Positions 17,062 to 25,916 of a stretch of DNA of 64,000 bases are shown one piece after another; position 1 is the stretch's first letter; every line of letters starts with the position of its first letter. The stretch covers positions 1 through 64,000 of the forward strand of contig JAEDDN010000003.1 of the NCBI GenBank assembly GCA_016298065.1, in the 5' to 3' direction. The position numbers and the translations under genes were made by a program. Source of the stretch: Oscillospiraceae bacterium. Lineage in GTDB: Bacteria > Bacillota > Clostridia > Oscillospirales > Ruminococcaceae. The notes under the pieces are model-generated. The model was given only the letters and a program-made list of their open reading frames with translations, was not told the DNA's origin and made no database searches.

Positions 17062-17074
17062 TCACTAAAGGTGT
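17062..17074. promoter_or_regulatory. Operator-like palindrome before terS (TCAC-N5-GTGT)
   Basis: TCACTAAAGGTGT differs by one base from the ACAC-N5-GTGT motif found three times in the XRE/ImmA switch at 40.3 kb. It lies 14 bases before the terS ATG. A chance near-match in a gap this size is unlikely but possible. Confidence 0.45.
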
Positions 17075-17086
17075 GGCAAATAAAAA

Positions 17087-17115
17087 AAGTTGCACCGATT
17101 GGTGCAACTTTAAAA
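17087..17115 (-). terminator. Terminator upstream of the phage cluster
   Basis: AAGTTGCACC pairs with GGTGCAACTT around a 4-base loop. On the minus strand a run of seven T follows. It terminates the gene ending at 17126 and insulates the phage operon from it. Confidence 0.85.
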
Positions 17116-17125
17116 AATATTTTAT

Positions 17126-17689
17126 TTATTTTTTAGAAAAGTTAAAAAACTCACATTTTAAATTCAGTTTCGGCATTGTTAAACTTATCGGCGTACCGCT
17201 TTGCTTGTCGATAGTAAGTGTAAAGTCGGTGTTTTCGACCTCGCCGTTTAAGGTAAGCGTATCGCCCGCCGAATAAACAGCGGTGTAGCTTTTATTGCTA
17301 CAGGCTTTAAAGACATCTACCACACTTCCCGTAAGCGAAAGCGCAGGCGCAGACGAAGAGTTTATATCTACGCTCATATCCTTGTAGGATACATTAACCG
17401 TATCGGCTGAGTATGTAAACACCATACCGCAAAGCGTATCGGGAGAGGTGACGGTTGCGGTAAAAACATCGTCTTGCTTTAAAATATCTGCGCTTAGGTC
17501 GGTATCGTTTGAGCTTAAATTAACCTTAACCGAAAAGCCACACTTTAAAGCTTCGTTAAATACGCTTTCGGCGTTAATGCTAACCTTTTGAGCGTCACTT
17601 TTTTTAAATAACGCTACGGTTAAAAGCGTAAGTATTATAAGTATAATAAAAATAATAGCAGAATATTTTTTAAAAGTTTTCTTATCCAA
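17126..17689 (-). CDS. Membrane-anchored protein of unknown function
   Basis: I do not recognise this 187-residue protein. It has a short basic N-terminus, one transmembrane helix (about residues 9-28, very Ile/Leu-rich) and an extracytoplasmic beta-rich domain. The strands VKVNLSSNDTDLSADIL, DVFTATVTSP and TFTYSADTVNV-like alternation weakly recall LolA-type lipid-binding or DUF-type secreted beta domains. The TTG start follows AAAGGGTGA at 5 bases. It lies 60 bp after the nnr gene on the same strand and could be co-transcribed with it. Confidence 0.6.
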   Translation of the reverse strand: MDKKTFKKYSAIIFIILIILTLLTVALFKKSDAQKVSINAESVFNEALKCGFSVKVNLSSNDTDLSADILKQDDVFTATVTSPDTLCGMVFTYSADTVNVSYKDMSVDINSSSAPALSLTGSVVDVFKACSNKSYTAVYSAGDTLTLNGEVENTDFTLTIDKQSGTPISLTMPKLNLKCEFFNFSKK

Positions 17690-17748
17690 AAAATCACCCT
17701 TTGCAAAAGCGTTTTAAGGATAAGAAAATATTTTATACCCTTAAAAAG

Positions 17749-19284
17749 CTAATTTAATAAATTAAACAGCAAAGGTATCTCATCTATTATATCCCTCGGA
17801 AGCATACCCGCTTTAGATAGCTTCTTAGCGGCGTTGTCGCCTGCAAGACCGTGTAAATATACTCCTAATATACTTGCGTTTTTTGCGCTTAGACCCTGAG
17901 CTAAAAACGCTCCGAGCATACCGCTTAACACATCTCCGCTGCCGCCCTTAGCCATACCTGAATTGCCGGTGGTGTTTATATAGACTTCGCCACTCTTTGT
18001 CGCAACCACCGTTTCGTGACCTTTGAGTATAACCGTAACGCCGTGCTTGAGAGCAAAATCCAAAGCCGTTTTTTGACGGTTATTTTCAATTTGTTCAACG
18101 CTTAATCCCGTAAGGCGTGACATCTCCATAGGGTGAGGGGTGATAACAATATCGCATTTTGCTGTTTTGATAATATCTATGTCGTGAGATAAGGCATTTA
18201 TGCCATCAGCATCAATAACAAGAGGATTTTTTGAGTTTGCGACAATGAGCCGCAAAAGCCTTTTTATTGTTTCGCTTTGTCCGAGACCGCAACCTATTAC
18301 ACAAGCCGAGGCTTTATTAAGTGCGGTTAAAAGTAAAGAAAATCCGCTTTCTGCAATCTGACCGTTTTGGTCTGCTTCAACGGGTAGGGTAACAGCTTCC
18401 ATAATAAACGGGAAACCGTAGCGTATTACTTCTTTTACCGAAGCAAGACACACTATTCCCGCTCCGCTTCTAAGAGCCGACAAGGTAGACATAAGTGCAG
18501 CTCCGCCCATACCCACACTTCCTGCAATATTTAAAAGCCTGCCGTAATTTCCCTTGTGGGAAAACTCATCTCTTTCGGGTAAGATGTCTTTTATCGTATC
18601 GAGCGTTATCTTTGTTACAAAGCCGTGTGTTCCTTCAAAGGCGCTGTCGGGAATACCTATGTCAATAAGCATAATTTCACCGCAAAGGTCGGCGGAATTT
18701 TTCATTTTGTGTACAGGCTTATATGCGCCGAGCGCTAAGTTTAAATCGGCGTGGATAAATTCTCCCTCATTAACACCGCCGTCGCCGTTTAAACCGCTTG
18801 GAACATCTATGCTTATAACCTTTGCGCTCGACTGATTCACTACTTTAACTATTTCTAAAATAGGCTCTTTAATTTCACCCTTAAAGCCTGTGCCGAAAAG
18901 GCAGTCCACTATAAAATCGGCTTGCTTTAAAACATATAAAATAACTCGTTTTTCACGCTCGGGCCATAAAAATTCGGCGTCGGTTTTTAAAAGAGCCTCA
19001 TACATTTTGTTGCTTTCAGCGGTTGTGGGCATACCCTTGCACATAACTACCGTTACCGAAGCGCCTTTTTCGATTAGCCTTTTCGCAATAACAAATCCGT
19101 CGCCGCCGTTATTGCCCGAGCCGCATAAAATAACTACCTTTTTGTTTATAACATAATATTTCTGCGCAATGGTAAGCGCCGAGAAAGTACCTGCGTTATC
19201 CATAAGTTTTAAGTAGCTTATTCCCATATCATTTGCGCTTTTTTCTGCACGCTTCATCTGCTCGACAGTTACTGTTCTTTCCAT
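17749..19284 (-). CDS. nnr: Bifunctional NAD(P)H-hydrate epimerase / ADP-dependent NAD(P)H-hydrate dehydratase
   Basis: Metabolite-repair enzyme that restores NAD(P)H damaged by hydration. The N-terminal YjeF_N epimerase domain (about residues 1-215) has LCGSGNNGGDGFVIAKRL. The C-terminal ribokinase-like dehydratase domain (about 225-505) has IAGSVGMGGAALMS, DADGINAL, VITPHPMEMSRL and the ATP-site GGSGDVLSGMLGAF. The 511-residue length is normal for the fused form. The ATG follows TAAGGAG. It is probably a housekeeping gene. Confidence 0.93.
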   Translation of the reverse strand: MERTVTVEQMKRAEKSANDMGISYLKLMDNAGTFSALTIAQKYYVINKKVVILCGSGNNGGDGFVIAKRLIEKGASVTVVMCKGMPTTAESNKMYEALLKTDAEFLWPEREKRVILYVLKQADFIVDCLFGTGFKGEIKEPILEIVKVVNQSSAKVISIDVPSGLNGDGGVNEGEFIHADLNLALGAYKPVHKMKNSADLCGEIMLIDIGIPDSAFEGTHGFVTKITLDTIKDILPERDEFSHKGNYGRLLNIAGSVGMGGAALMSTLSALRSGAGIVCLASVKEVIRYGFPFIMEAVTLPVEADQNGQIAESGFSLLLTALNKASACVIGCGLGQSETIKRLLRLIVANSKNPLVIDADGINALSHDIDIIKTAKCDIVITPHPMEMSRLTGLSVEQIENNRQKTALDFALKHGVTVILKGHETVVATKSGEVYINTTGNSGMAKGGSGDVLSGMLGAFLAQGLSAKNASILGVYLHGLAGDNAAKKLSKAGMLPRDIIDEIPLLFNLLN

Positions 19285-19319
19285 ATAAGTTTACTCCTTA
19301 TAAAAATATTGTTAGTAAA

Positions 19320-19350
19320 AAAGCCTTCGCTTACAAAAAGCGAGGGCTAT
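19320..19350 (-). terminator. Terminator after the DUF6106-like gene
   Basis: On the minus strand AGCCCTCGCTT pairs with AAGCGAAGGCT, followed by six T. It separates this gene from nnr. Confidence 0.8.
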
Positions 19351-19355
19351 TAAAG

Positions 19356-19874
19356 CTATAGTTTTAAGGCAGTTCTTTTTACTGTTTTTTTGCATACGTC
19401 GACCATATTTTCGTTAAGCGACATAATTATAAGGCATTTCCCAAAGGTTTGATGCTCGCAAACGGCATAGTAATTTTCCTCGCTTTTTATATTGTGGCAT
19501 ACGTTTAATACTAAGTCGTAGCTTCTGTTTGTATGCTCAGCCTTATCATACATACCGAACTCGGTAAAATCTCTTGTATTTACGGTTATAATTCTTTTGC
19601 GCTTTTTGCGCCCCATAATTTTATCTATGTCAAGCTCGCCGTTTGTGATTATATATTCATATTCTGTGTACATATAGCTTATCAGATAATATGCGCCGAA
19701 AAGCCCTGCAACCCCGAGCATAACGCCGAAGTATCCGAACCCTGCAAAAAATTGCGGAATGAAAATTACAAGTATATAAAATAAAATAAGCGCCAATAAA
19801 ATAATCCCGAGCTTTTTTAAAAAATCCAAGGCGGTTTTCTTTTTTATAACAAGCTGTTCAAAAAATATATCCAT
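19356..19874 (-). CDS. DUF6106-like membrane protein
   Basis: A 172-residue protein found in many Clostridia and resembling the uncharacterised DUF6106 family. It starts with MDIFFEQLV and a basic stretch, then two transmembrane helices (about residues 22-42 and 46-68). A cytosolic domain follows with YTEYEYIITNGELDIDKIMG, a bacterial PH-like pattern, and KRKRIITVNTRDF. Function is unknown. It stands alone with its own terminator, divergent from the T-box-pheST operon. Confidence 0.7.
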   Translation of the reverse strand: MDIFFEQLVIKKKTALDFLKKLGIILLALILFYILVIFIPQFFAGFGYFGVMLGVAGLFGAYYLISYMYTEYEYIITNGELDIDKIMGRKKRKRIITVNTRDFTEFGMYDKAEHTNRSYDLVLNVCHNIKSEENYYAVCEHQTFGKCLIIMSLNENMVDVCKKTVKRTALKL

Positions 19875-19957
19875 AAATTAAGGCTCCTAAATTTAATTTA
19901 CTTATTACATTATAAATCAAGATAAAAAAACATTCAATCTTTTTAAGCTATTTACCC

Positions 19958-19986
19958 TTGCAAAACTTTTGAGTATTTGGTATATT
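19958..19986 (+). promoter_or_regulatory. Promoter of the T-box-pheST operon
   Basis: TTGCAA, a 17-bp spacer and TATATT, located just before the T-box leader. Confidence 0.7.
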
Positions 19987-19994
19987 ATATAAAT

Positions 19995-20268
19995 AAGGTA
20001 AATTTAAAACACGTTGAATAAGAAAAAAGTTGCCCCAAAAGGCATATCAGAGAATGGCTGTCGTTTGTGCTGTAAACAGCCTTGTGTCTTTGCAACAGTT
20101 CGCTTTGGAGTGGCAAGGCTTAAAGTTTTATGACAAGTAGGCTTTGACGTTTAACCTGCGTTAGAGGTTTAATGAGGTTGTACAAGATTATTTTGTGCAA
20201 TAAATCAGGGTGGTACCGCGTAGAATTATTCCTTCGTCCCTTTTATTAGGCGACGAAGGCTTTTTTAT
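19995..20268 (+). promoter_or_regulatory. T-box leader (tRNA-sensing riboswitch) of pheST
   Basis: The T-box core GGGTGGTACCGCG lies at 20208-20220. The Rho-independent terminator CCTTCGTC...GACGAAGG with six T (20230-20266) follows, and a Stem I-like region (AGAGAATGGC) precedes it. Uncharged tRNA(Phe) is expected to stabilise the antiterminator and allow pheST transcription. I could not place the specifier codon with certainty; the Phe assignment comes from the genes downstream. Confidence 0.93.
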
Positions 20269-20348
20269 TCCCTTAGACTTTTACTGCGCCACACAAAGTC
20301 TAAAAGGCATTATCAGTCAGATTACAGTGGCAGAATGGAGATTTTTTT

Positions 20349-21368
20349 ATGAAAAACGCTTTGGAAAACATAAAAAACGAAGCTATAGAGGCTTTGTCAA
20401 AAAGCGAGGATTTAAAGGCACTTGAGGATTTAAAGGTAAAGTATCTCGGTAAAAAGGGCGAGCTTACCGCTATTTTAAAGCAAATGGGCAAGCTTTCCGC
20501 TGAGGAAAGACCCATTATCGGTCAGCTTGCAAATGAGGTGCGCTCAAAGATTGAAGCAAAACTCGCAGAAAGTCAGGAAGCCTTAAAGAAAAAAGTGCTC
20601 GAAAAACAGCTTAAAGCAGAAAAGCTTGACGTTACAGTGCCGGGACAAACCTTTGAAATAGGCAAAAAACATCCGCTTACCATTGTTATGGACGAGATAA
20701 AAGAAATTTTCTTGGGTATGGGCTTTGATGTTGTAAGCGGTCCTGAGGTAGAGCTTGACTATTATAACTTCGAGGCATTAAATTTGCCGCCCGATCACCC
20801 TGCACGAGATACGCAGGATACCTTCTATATCACTCAAAACACCCTTTTGAGAACTCAGACCTCTCCGGTGCAAATTCGTACAATGGAGGAGAGAAAACCG
20901 CCTATCAGAATTATATCGCCCGGACGTGTTTACCGTTCTGACGCACTTGACGCAACACATTCACCTGTGTTCCATCAGATTGAGGGGCTTGTAGTTGACC
21001 GCAACATCACAATGAGCGACTTAAAGGGTACGCTTGAAATGTTTATAAAAAGCCTTTACGGCGAGGACTCACAAATACGCTTTAGACCTCACCACTTCCC
21101 GTTTACAGAGCCTTCTGCGGAAATTGACGTTATGTGCTTTAACTGTCACGGCGAGGGCTGTAAGCTTTGTAAGGGCGAGGGCTGGATTGAAATTTTGGGA
21201 GCAGGTATGGTACACCCGAAGGTGCTCACAAACTGCGGGATTGACCCAGAGGAATATTCGGGCTTTGCTTTCGGGCTCGGACTTGAGCGTATAGTTATGA
21301 GAAGATTTTCGATAGACGACATAAGAATGTTCTTTGAAAACGATATGAGATTTTTAAACCAGTTTTAA
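20349..21368 (+). CDS. pheS: Phenylalanyl-tRNA synthetase alpha subunit
   Basis: Catalytic subunit of the alpha2-beta2 enzyme that charges tRNA(Phe). The N-terminal coiled-coil region (about 1-90) binds tRNA. Class II motifs follow: motif 2 in SPGRVYRSDALDATHSP, the PHHFPFTEPSAEIDV segment near residue 240 and motif 3 GFAFGLGLERIVM near residue 305. A CNCHGEGCKLCKGEGWIE-like Cys-rich loop (FNCHGEGCKLC) is present, as in many Firmicutes. Normal length (339). It is expressed through the T-box and is 38 bp before pheT. Confidence 0.97.
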   Translation: MKNALENIKNEAIEALSKSEDLKALEDLKVKYLGKKGELTAILKQMGKLSAEERPIIGQLANEVRSKIEAKLAESQEALKKKVLEKQLKAEKLDVTVPGQTFEIGKKHPLTIVMDEIKEIFLGMGFDVVSGPEVELDYYNFEALNLPPDHPARDTQDTFYITQNTLLRTQTSPVQIRTMEERKPPIRIISPGRVYRSDALDATHSPVFHQIEGLVVDRNITMSDLKGTLEMFIKSLYGEDSQIRFRPHHFPFTEPSAEIDVMCFNCHGEGCKLCKGEGWIEILGAGMVHPKVLTNCGIDPEEYSGFAFGLGLERIVMRRFSIDDIRMFFENDMRFLNQF

Positions 21369-21406
21369 CTGTCTGCGATAATTTAAGTTAATTTGGAGGA
21401 AAAGTT

Positions 21407-23782
21407 ATGAATCTGTCAATGAAATGGTTATCCGATTATGTGGATATAGATGTGTCTGTCAAAGAATTTGCAGACGGTATGATTATGTCGGGCTCAAAGG
21501 TTGAGGGCTATGAAAGCGAAAACGAGGGCATCAAAAACGTCGTTGTAGGTAAGGTTTTAGCTATCGAAAAACACCCCGACGCAGATAAGCTTGTAGTGTG
21601 TCAGGTAGATGTCGGCAAAGATGAGCCTATACAAATCGTCACAGGCGCCGATAATGTCGTAGTGGGCGCATTGGTTCCTGTAGCTCTCGACGGCAGTGTT
21701 TTGCCAAACGGCACAAAGATAAAAAAGGGTAAACTAAGAGGCGTAGTAAGTAACGGTATGATGTGCTCCTTAGGCGAGCTTAACCTTACTCAAAACGATT
21801 TCCCTTACGCTATAGAAAACGGTATCTTTTTAATCGAAGAGGACTGTACAGTAGGCGAAGATATATGCAGTGCGATAGGTCTAAATGACACAAGCGTTGA
21901 GTTTGAGATAACCTCAAACAGACCGGACTGTTTGTCGGTAGTAGGACTTGCAAGAGAAGCGTCCGCTACCTTTGATAAGCCGCTTACAATAAAAGAGCCT
22001 GTAGTAAAGGGTGCAGGCGACGATATAAATAAATATATCTCGGTGGAAATAAAAGATCCCACACTCTGCCCGAGATATACCGCAAAGGTTATAAAGAATG
22101 TTAAAATAGCTCCGTCTCCACGCTGGATGAGAGAAAGATTAAGAGCCAGCGGCATAAGACCTATCAATAACTTTGTAGATATAACAAACTACGTTATGCT
22201 CGAATACGGTCAACCGCTTCACGCCTTTGATTTAAGATATATAGACGGCAATAAAATTACCGTAAGACGTGCAAACGAAAACGACGCTATGATGACCTTA
22301 GACGGTATCGAGCGTAAGTTTGACAGTGATATGCTTCTTATCGCCGACCAAAGTAAAGCTGTTGCAGTTGCCGGCGTTATGGGCGGCGAGTACAGCGGTA
22401 TTATGGACGACACTCAAACGGTTGTATTTGAATCGGCAAACTTTAACGGACCGAGCGTGCGTAAAACCGCTAAAAAGCTCGGTATGAGAACCGACGCCTC
22501 CGCAAGATATGAAAAGGGACTTTCGGCCGAAAGTACGGTAAACTCGGTTATGCGTTGCTGTGAGCTTGTTGAGCTTCTCGGTGCAGGCGAGGTTGTAGAC
22601 GGCATAATTGACGTTGACTATTCCGATAAAACGCCTAAAACGGTAAAGCTTGAGGTAGAGTGGATTAACAAGTTCTTAGGTATAGATTTAAAAAGAGAAG
22701 AAATGGAAAAAATCTTAACTTCACTCGGCTTTGAGATTAAGGGCGACGATATAATAGTTCCTTATTTTAGAATTGACATTGAGCACAAGGCTGATATTGC
22801 AGAGGAAATAGCAAGAATTTACGGCTACAACAACATACCTACAACTGCGCCTACGGGAATTTCAAGAGGTGTTGTTACCCCTTATCAGAAATTTGAGCGC
22901 ACGGTAGGTCAGACTATGCTTTCTTTAGGCTGCAGCGAAATTATGACCTATTCGTTCATAAGCCCGAAATATTACGACAAAATTTTGCTTCCTAAAGACA
23001 GCCCACTCAGAAATTCGGTTGTTATCACAAACCCCTTGGGTGAGGATACAAGCATTATGAGAACAACCACTATTCCGTCTATGCTCGAAACCGTTTCCTT
23101 AAATTACAACAACAGAAACCCGAAGCTGTGGGCTTATGAAATAGGCAAGGAATATATTCCCATAAAGAATGAAAAGCTCCCTGACGAAAGCTCTAAGCTT
23201 ACAATAGGGCTTTACGGCGGCAAAGCAGACTTTTATACCATAAAGGGTATGATAGAGGTAGTGCTTAGTAAACTTTCGATAACCGATTATGACGTAACGC
23301 CGTGTACAGATAATCCTACCTTCCACCCGGGAAGATGCGCTTTGATAAGCAAAAACGGCATTACACTCGGCATATTGGGCGAGGTTTCTCCTAAGGTTGC
23401 GGAAAACTATGAGGTAGGCACAAAAATTTATATTGCAAAATTTGATATGAAGGCACTCTTTGAGCTTAGCGGAAGTGAAATAACCTATAAGCCGCTTCCT
23501 AAGTATCCAGCTTCAACAAGAGATTTGGCGCTTATCTGCGACGACGATTTACCGATAATAGAAATCGAAAAGACAATCAAAAAAGCCGTAGGCGCAATTT
23601 TAGAAAACATCAAGTTATTTGACGTTTATAAGGGCGAGCAGATTGATAAGGACAAAAAATCGGTTGCTTATTCTGTTACCATGCGTTCGGATAAGGGCAC
23701 ACTTACCGATGAGGAATGTGACAACGCCGTAAACCGTGCTCTAAAGCAGCTCGAAAAAATTAACGTATCGTTAAGAAAATAA
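21407..23782 (+). CDS. pheT: Phenylalanyl-tRNA synthetase beta subunit
   Basis: A 791-residue beta subunit. The N-terminal tRNA-binding EMAP-like domain (about residues 40-150, VVGKVLAIEKHPDADKL) is followed by B3/B4 editing domains (RYTAKVIKNV, HAFDLRYIDG), the B5 domain and a class II-like core. The C-terminal anticodon-binding ferredoxin-like domain starts around residue 700 (YPASTRDLALI). The length is typical. ATG follows GGAGGAAAAGTT. Confidence 0.97.
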   Translation: MNLSMKWLSDYVDIDVSVKEFADGMIMSGSKVEGYESENEGIKNVVVGKVLAIEKHPDADKLVVCQVDVGKDEPIQIVTGADNVVVGALVPVALDGSVLPNGTKIKKGKLRGVVSNGMMCSLGELNLTQNDFPYAIENGIFLIEEDCTVGEDICSAIGLNDTSVEFEITSNRPDCLSVVGLAREASATFDKPLTIKEPVVKGAGDDINKYISVEIKDPTLCPRYTAKVIKNVKIAPSPRWMRERLRASGIRPINNFVDITNYVMLEYGQPLHAFDLRYIDGNKITVRRANENDAMMTLDGIERKFDSDMLLIADQSKAVAVAGVMGGEYSGIMDDTQTVVFESANFNGPSVRKTAKKLGMRTDASARYEKGLSAESTVNSVMRCCELVELLGAGEVVDGIIDVDYSDKTPKTVKLEVEWINKFLGIDLKREEMEKILTSLGFEIKGDDIIVPYFRIDIEHKADIAEEIARIYGYNNIPTTAPTGISRGVVTPYQKFERTVGQTMLSLGCSEIMTYSFISPKYYDKILLPKDSPLRNSVVITNPLGEDTSIMRTTTIPSMLETVSLNYNNRNPKLWAYEIGKEYIPIKNEKLPDESSKLTIGLYGGKADFYTIKGMIEVVLSKLSITDYDVTPCTDNPTFHPGRCALISKNGITLGILGEVSPKVAENYEVGTKIYIAKFDMKALFELSGSEITYKPLPKYPASTRDLALICDDDLPIIEIEKTIKKAVGAILENIKLFDVYKGEQIDKDKKSVAYSVTMRSDKGTLTDEECDNAVNRALKQLEKINVSLRK

Positions 23783-23789
23783 TTTGCCC

Positions 23790-23818
23790 TTGTGTTTTTT
23801 TAAATAATGAAGTATAAT
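23790..23818 (+). promoter_or_regulatory. Promoter of ireB
   Basis: TTGTGT, a 17-bp spacer and a perfect TATAAT box, starting 8 bases after the pheT stop. Confidence 0.7.
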
Positions 23819-23907
23819 TATTTTAAAGAAAAAATGTTTCTTTAAAAAAGCTTTAAATTCACGCTTAATAAAACTGTGCGTTTTATGCGAGAAAAGATGG
23901 TGATTAT

Positions 23908-24150
23908 ATGGATAAAACAATGATTTTTTCGGTAAAGGACGAAAAAGAAAACGAGATGAAAAAAATACTTACTTCGGTTTACGACGCTTTGCGTGAAAAA
24001 GGATATAATCCGGTAAATCAAATCGTAGGCTATATTTTGTCAGAGGACCCGACATATATCACAACATATAATAATGCCAGAAGCCTTATCTGTCATATCG
24101 ACCGTGATGAGCTTTTACAGGCTATGGTAAAGTCTTATCTGTCAGAATAA
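23908..24150 (+). CDS. ireB: IreB family regulatory phosphoprotein (UPF0297)
   Basis: An 80-residue regulator that in Enterococcus is phosphorylated by the PASTA kinase IreK and tunes cell-envelope stress responses. The family core is obvious: VYDALREKGYNPVNQIVGYI, then LSEDPTYITTYNNAR and a final helix DRDELLQAMVKSYL. Thr4 lies where the phosphorylated N-terminal Thr are found. In most Firmicutes it neighbours alaS and ruvX; here it is a single gene with its own promoter and terminator. Confidence 0.93.
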   Translation: MDKTMIFSVKDEKENEMKKILTSVYDALREKGYNPVNQIVGYILSEDPTYITTYNNARSLICHIDRDELLQAMVKSYLSE

Positions 24151-24163
24151 AATTTTGTATTTT

Positions 24164-24200
24164 TGCCCGTATGTTTATGCATACGGGCATTTTTGTTTGT
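24164..24200 (+). terminator. Terminator after ireB
   Basis: TGCCCGTAT pairs with ATACGGGCA, followed by TTTTGTTTGTGTTTT. Confidence 0.88.
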
Positions 24201-24276
24201 GTTTTAAGGTTAGGTATGATATTATAAACTAAAGATAATACCGAAAGGACGCCTAAAGCCAAGGTAAAATTAAAGT

Positions 24277-25011
24277 ATGGAAGAAAACGTAAGCTTTGAA
24301 AAATTAAATGATAAAATATCGGTTTGTATAAGTAAAGAACACGGCTTCGGAACAGACGCATTTTTGCTTGCGAATTTCGCTATGCCGAGAATGAAGGATA
24401 AGGTATGCGATTTGGGTACAGGGTGCGGAATAATACCGCTTATAATGTGTAAGAAAAATCTGCCTAAAGAGATACTTGCAGTTGATATTCAGCCCAAAGC
24501 TATAGCCCAGCTTAATATGTCGCTTGAAAAGTGTGAACTAAACGGAGTGATAACGCCGTTATTATCCGATTTAAAGGAGTTATCCAAGGAATATAACGAT
24601 AGCTTTGACGTTGTTACTTGCAATCCTCCGTATAAGGCAAACGGCGCAGGAATACTCAGCAGTACTTCCGCCGACAAGGTGGCACGTCACGAAACTATGT
24701 GCACTATAGAGGATATTTGTAAAACTGCGTCAAGGCTTTTAAAATTCGGCGGCAGGTTTTGTCTTTGTCAGCGCCCCGAAAGGCTGTCAGACGTAATTTA
24801 TGCGATGAAGCAAAGCTCTTTGGAGCCAAAGCGTTTAAGACTTGTTGCCAAAACTCCAAACGATAAGCCGTGGCTTTTTTTAATCGAGGGCAAAAAGGGA
24901 AGTAAACCGTTTATGACTGTAGACCCTACTCTTTGCGTATATGACGGCAAGGAGTTTTCCAAAGAGATGATAGAGATTTACGGTTTTAATTTAAGCGAAA
25001 ATGAGGAGTAA
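24277..25011 (+). CDS. tRNA1(Val) A37 N6-methyltransferase-like protein (TrmN6/YfiC-type)
   Basis: SAM-dependent class I methyltransferase, 244 residues. Motif I is VCDLGTGCGIIPL near residue 43. The catalytic N6-adenine motif is NPPY (near residue 113, in VVTCNPPYKANG). The family typically modifies adenine 37 of a tRNA. It lies directly before rsmI with an 11-base gap-free junction, a pairing common in Firmicutes (yabB-yabC). The exact tRNA substrate in Gram-positives is inference. Confidence 0.85.
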   Translation: MEENVSFEKLNDKISVCISKEHGFGTDAFLLANFAMPRMKDKVCDLGTGCGIIPLIMCKKNLPKEILAVDIQPKAIAQLNMSLEKCELNGVITPLLSDLKELSKEYNDSFDVVTCNPPYKANGAGILSSTSADKVARHETMCTIEDICKTASRLLKFGGRFCLCQRPERLSDVIYAMKQSSLEPKRLRLVAKTPNDKPWLFLIEGKKGSKPFMTVDPTLCVYDGKEFSKEMIEIYGFNLSENEE

Positions 25012-25015
25012 AAAA

Positions 25016-25840
25016 ATGTCCGTATTATATGTGGTGGGAACTCCTATCGGAAATTTAAACGATATGAGCGTAAGAGCTGTAGAAACCTTAAAGTCGGTTG
25101 ATTTTATTGCGGCGGAGGACACAAGAGTAACGCTAAAGCTTTTAAATCACTTTGACATAAAAAAGCCGATGATAAGCTATTATGAGCACAATATCCGTGA
25201 AAGAGGAAATATTATAATAGATAGAATTTTGTCCGGGGAAAGTTGTGCTATAGTGTCCGACGCAGGTATGCCGTGCATATCTGACCCGGGCGAAGATTTA
25301 GTAAGGCTTTGCAGTGAAAATAATATTGACGTTAAGGTAATACCCGGACCGAGTGCCGCAATTTCGGCACTGTGCATCAGCGGTATGAATACAAGCCGTT
25401 TTACCTTTGAGGGCTTTTTGAGCACCAGTAAAAAAAGCAGAGCCGAGCATTTAGAGAGCCTTAAAGACGAAAGGCGCACAATGATTTTTTACGAAGCTCC
25501 GCATAAGCTTAAAAACACTCTTGAGGACTTAAAAAAATGCTTTGGTGACAGCCGTAAAATCTCGCTTTGCAGAGAGCTTACAAAACTGCACGAGGAGGTT
25601 TTGCGCTTTAATCTTAGTGAAGCGACAGAATATTTTGAGAGCATAACGCCAAAGGGCGAGTTTGTGCTTATACTGGAGGGAAAGCCTTTATGCGAAGAAG
25701 AAGTCACCTTAGACGAGGCGGTAAATATGGCGAGAGAGCTTGTAAAGGGCGGACAAAAGCTCACCGAAGCGGCAAAGACAGTCGCTAAAAACACAAGCTT
25801 TAATAAGGCAAAAATTTACAAAGAGCTTATAGAGGAATAA
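25016..25840 (+). CDS. rsmI: 16S rRNA (cytidine1402-2'-O)-methyltransferase
   Basis: Methylates the ribose of C1402 at the decoding centre. The tetrapyrrole-methylase fold is shown by YVVGTPIGNLNDMS at the N-terminus, AAEDTRVTLKLL near residue 36, VSDAGMPCISDPGEDLV near residue 80 and VIPGPSAAISAL near residue 108. I start it at ATG 25016 (274 residues), 6 bases after GAGGAGT, not the earlier ATG overlapping trmN6. Coupled to the preceding methyltransferase gene. Confidence 0.95.
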   Translation: MSVLYVVGTPIGNLNDMSVRAVETLKSVDFIAAEDTRVTLKLLNHFDIKKPMISYYEHNIRERGNIIIDRILSGESCAIVSDAGMPCISDPGEDLVRLCSENNIDVKVIPGPSAAISALCISGMNTSRFTFEGFLSTSKKSRAEHLESLKDERRTMIFYEAPHKLKNTLEDLKKCFGDSRKISLCRELTKLHEEVLRFNLSEATEYFESITPKGEFVLILEGKPLCEEEVTLDEAVNMARELVKGGQKLTEAAKTVAKNTSFNKAKIYKELIEE

Positions 25841-25916
25841 AAAACACTATAAAATGACAAATTCTTCACAACATTTTCACAAAAGGGCATTATGATGATA
25901 ATAAGGAGGCGATACT

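Noticed and set aside
25850..25916. Sigma-A promoter for the two-component operon
   Set aside because: TTCACA and TATGAT/GATAAT-like boxes exist, but spacing (20 or 15 bp) is poor, so no promoter was annotated.
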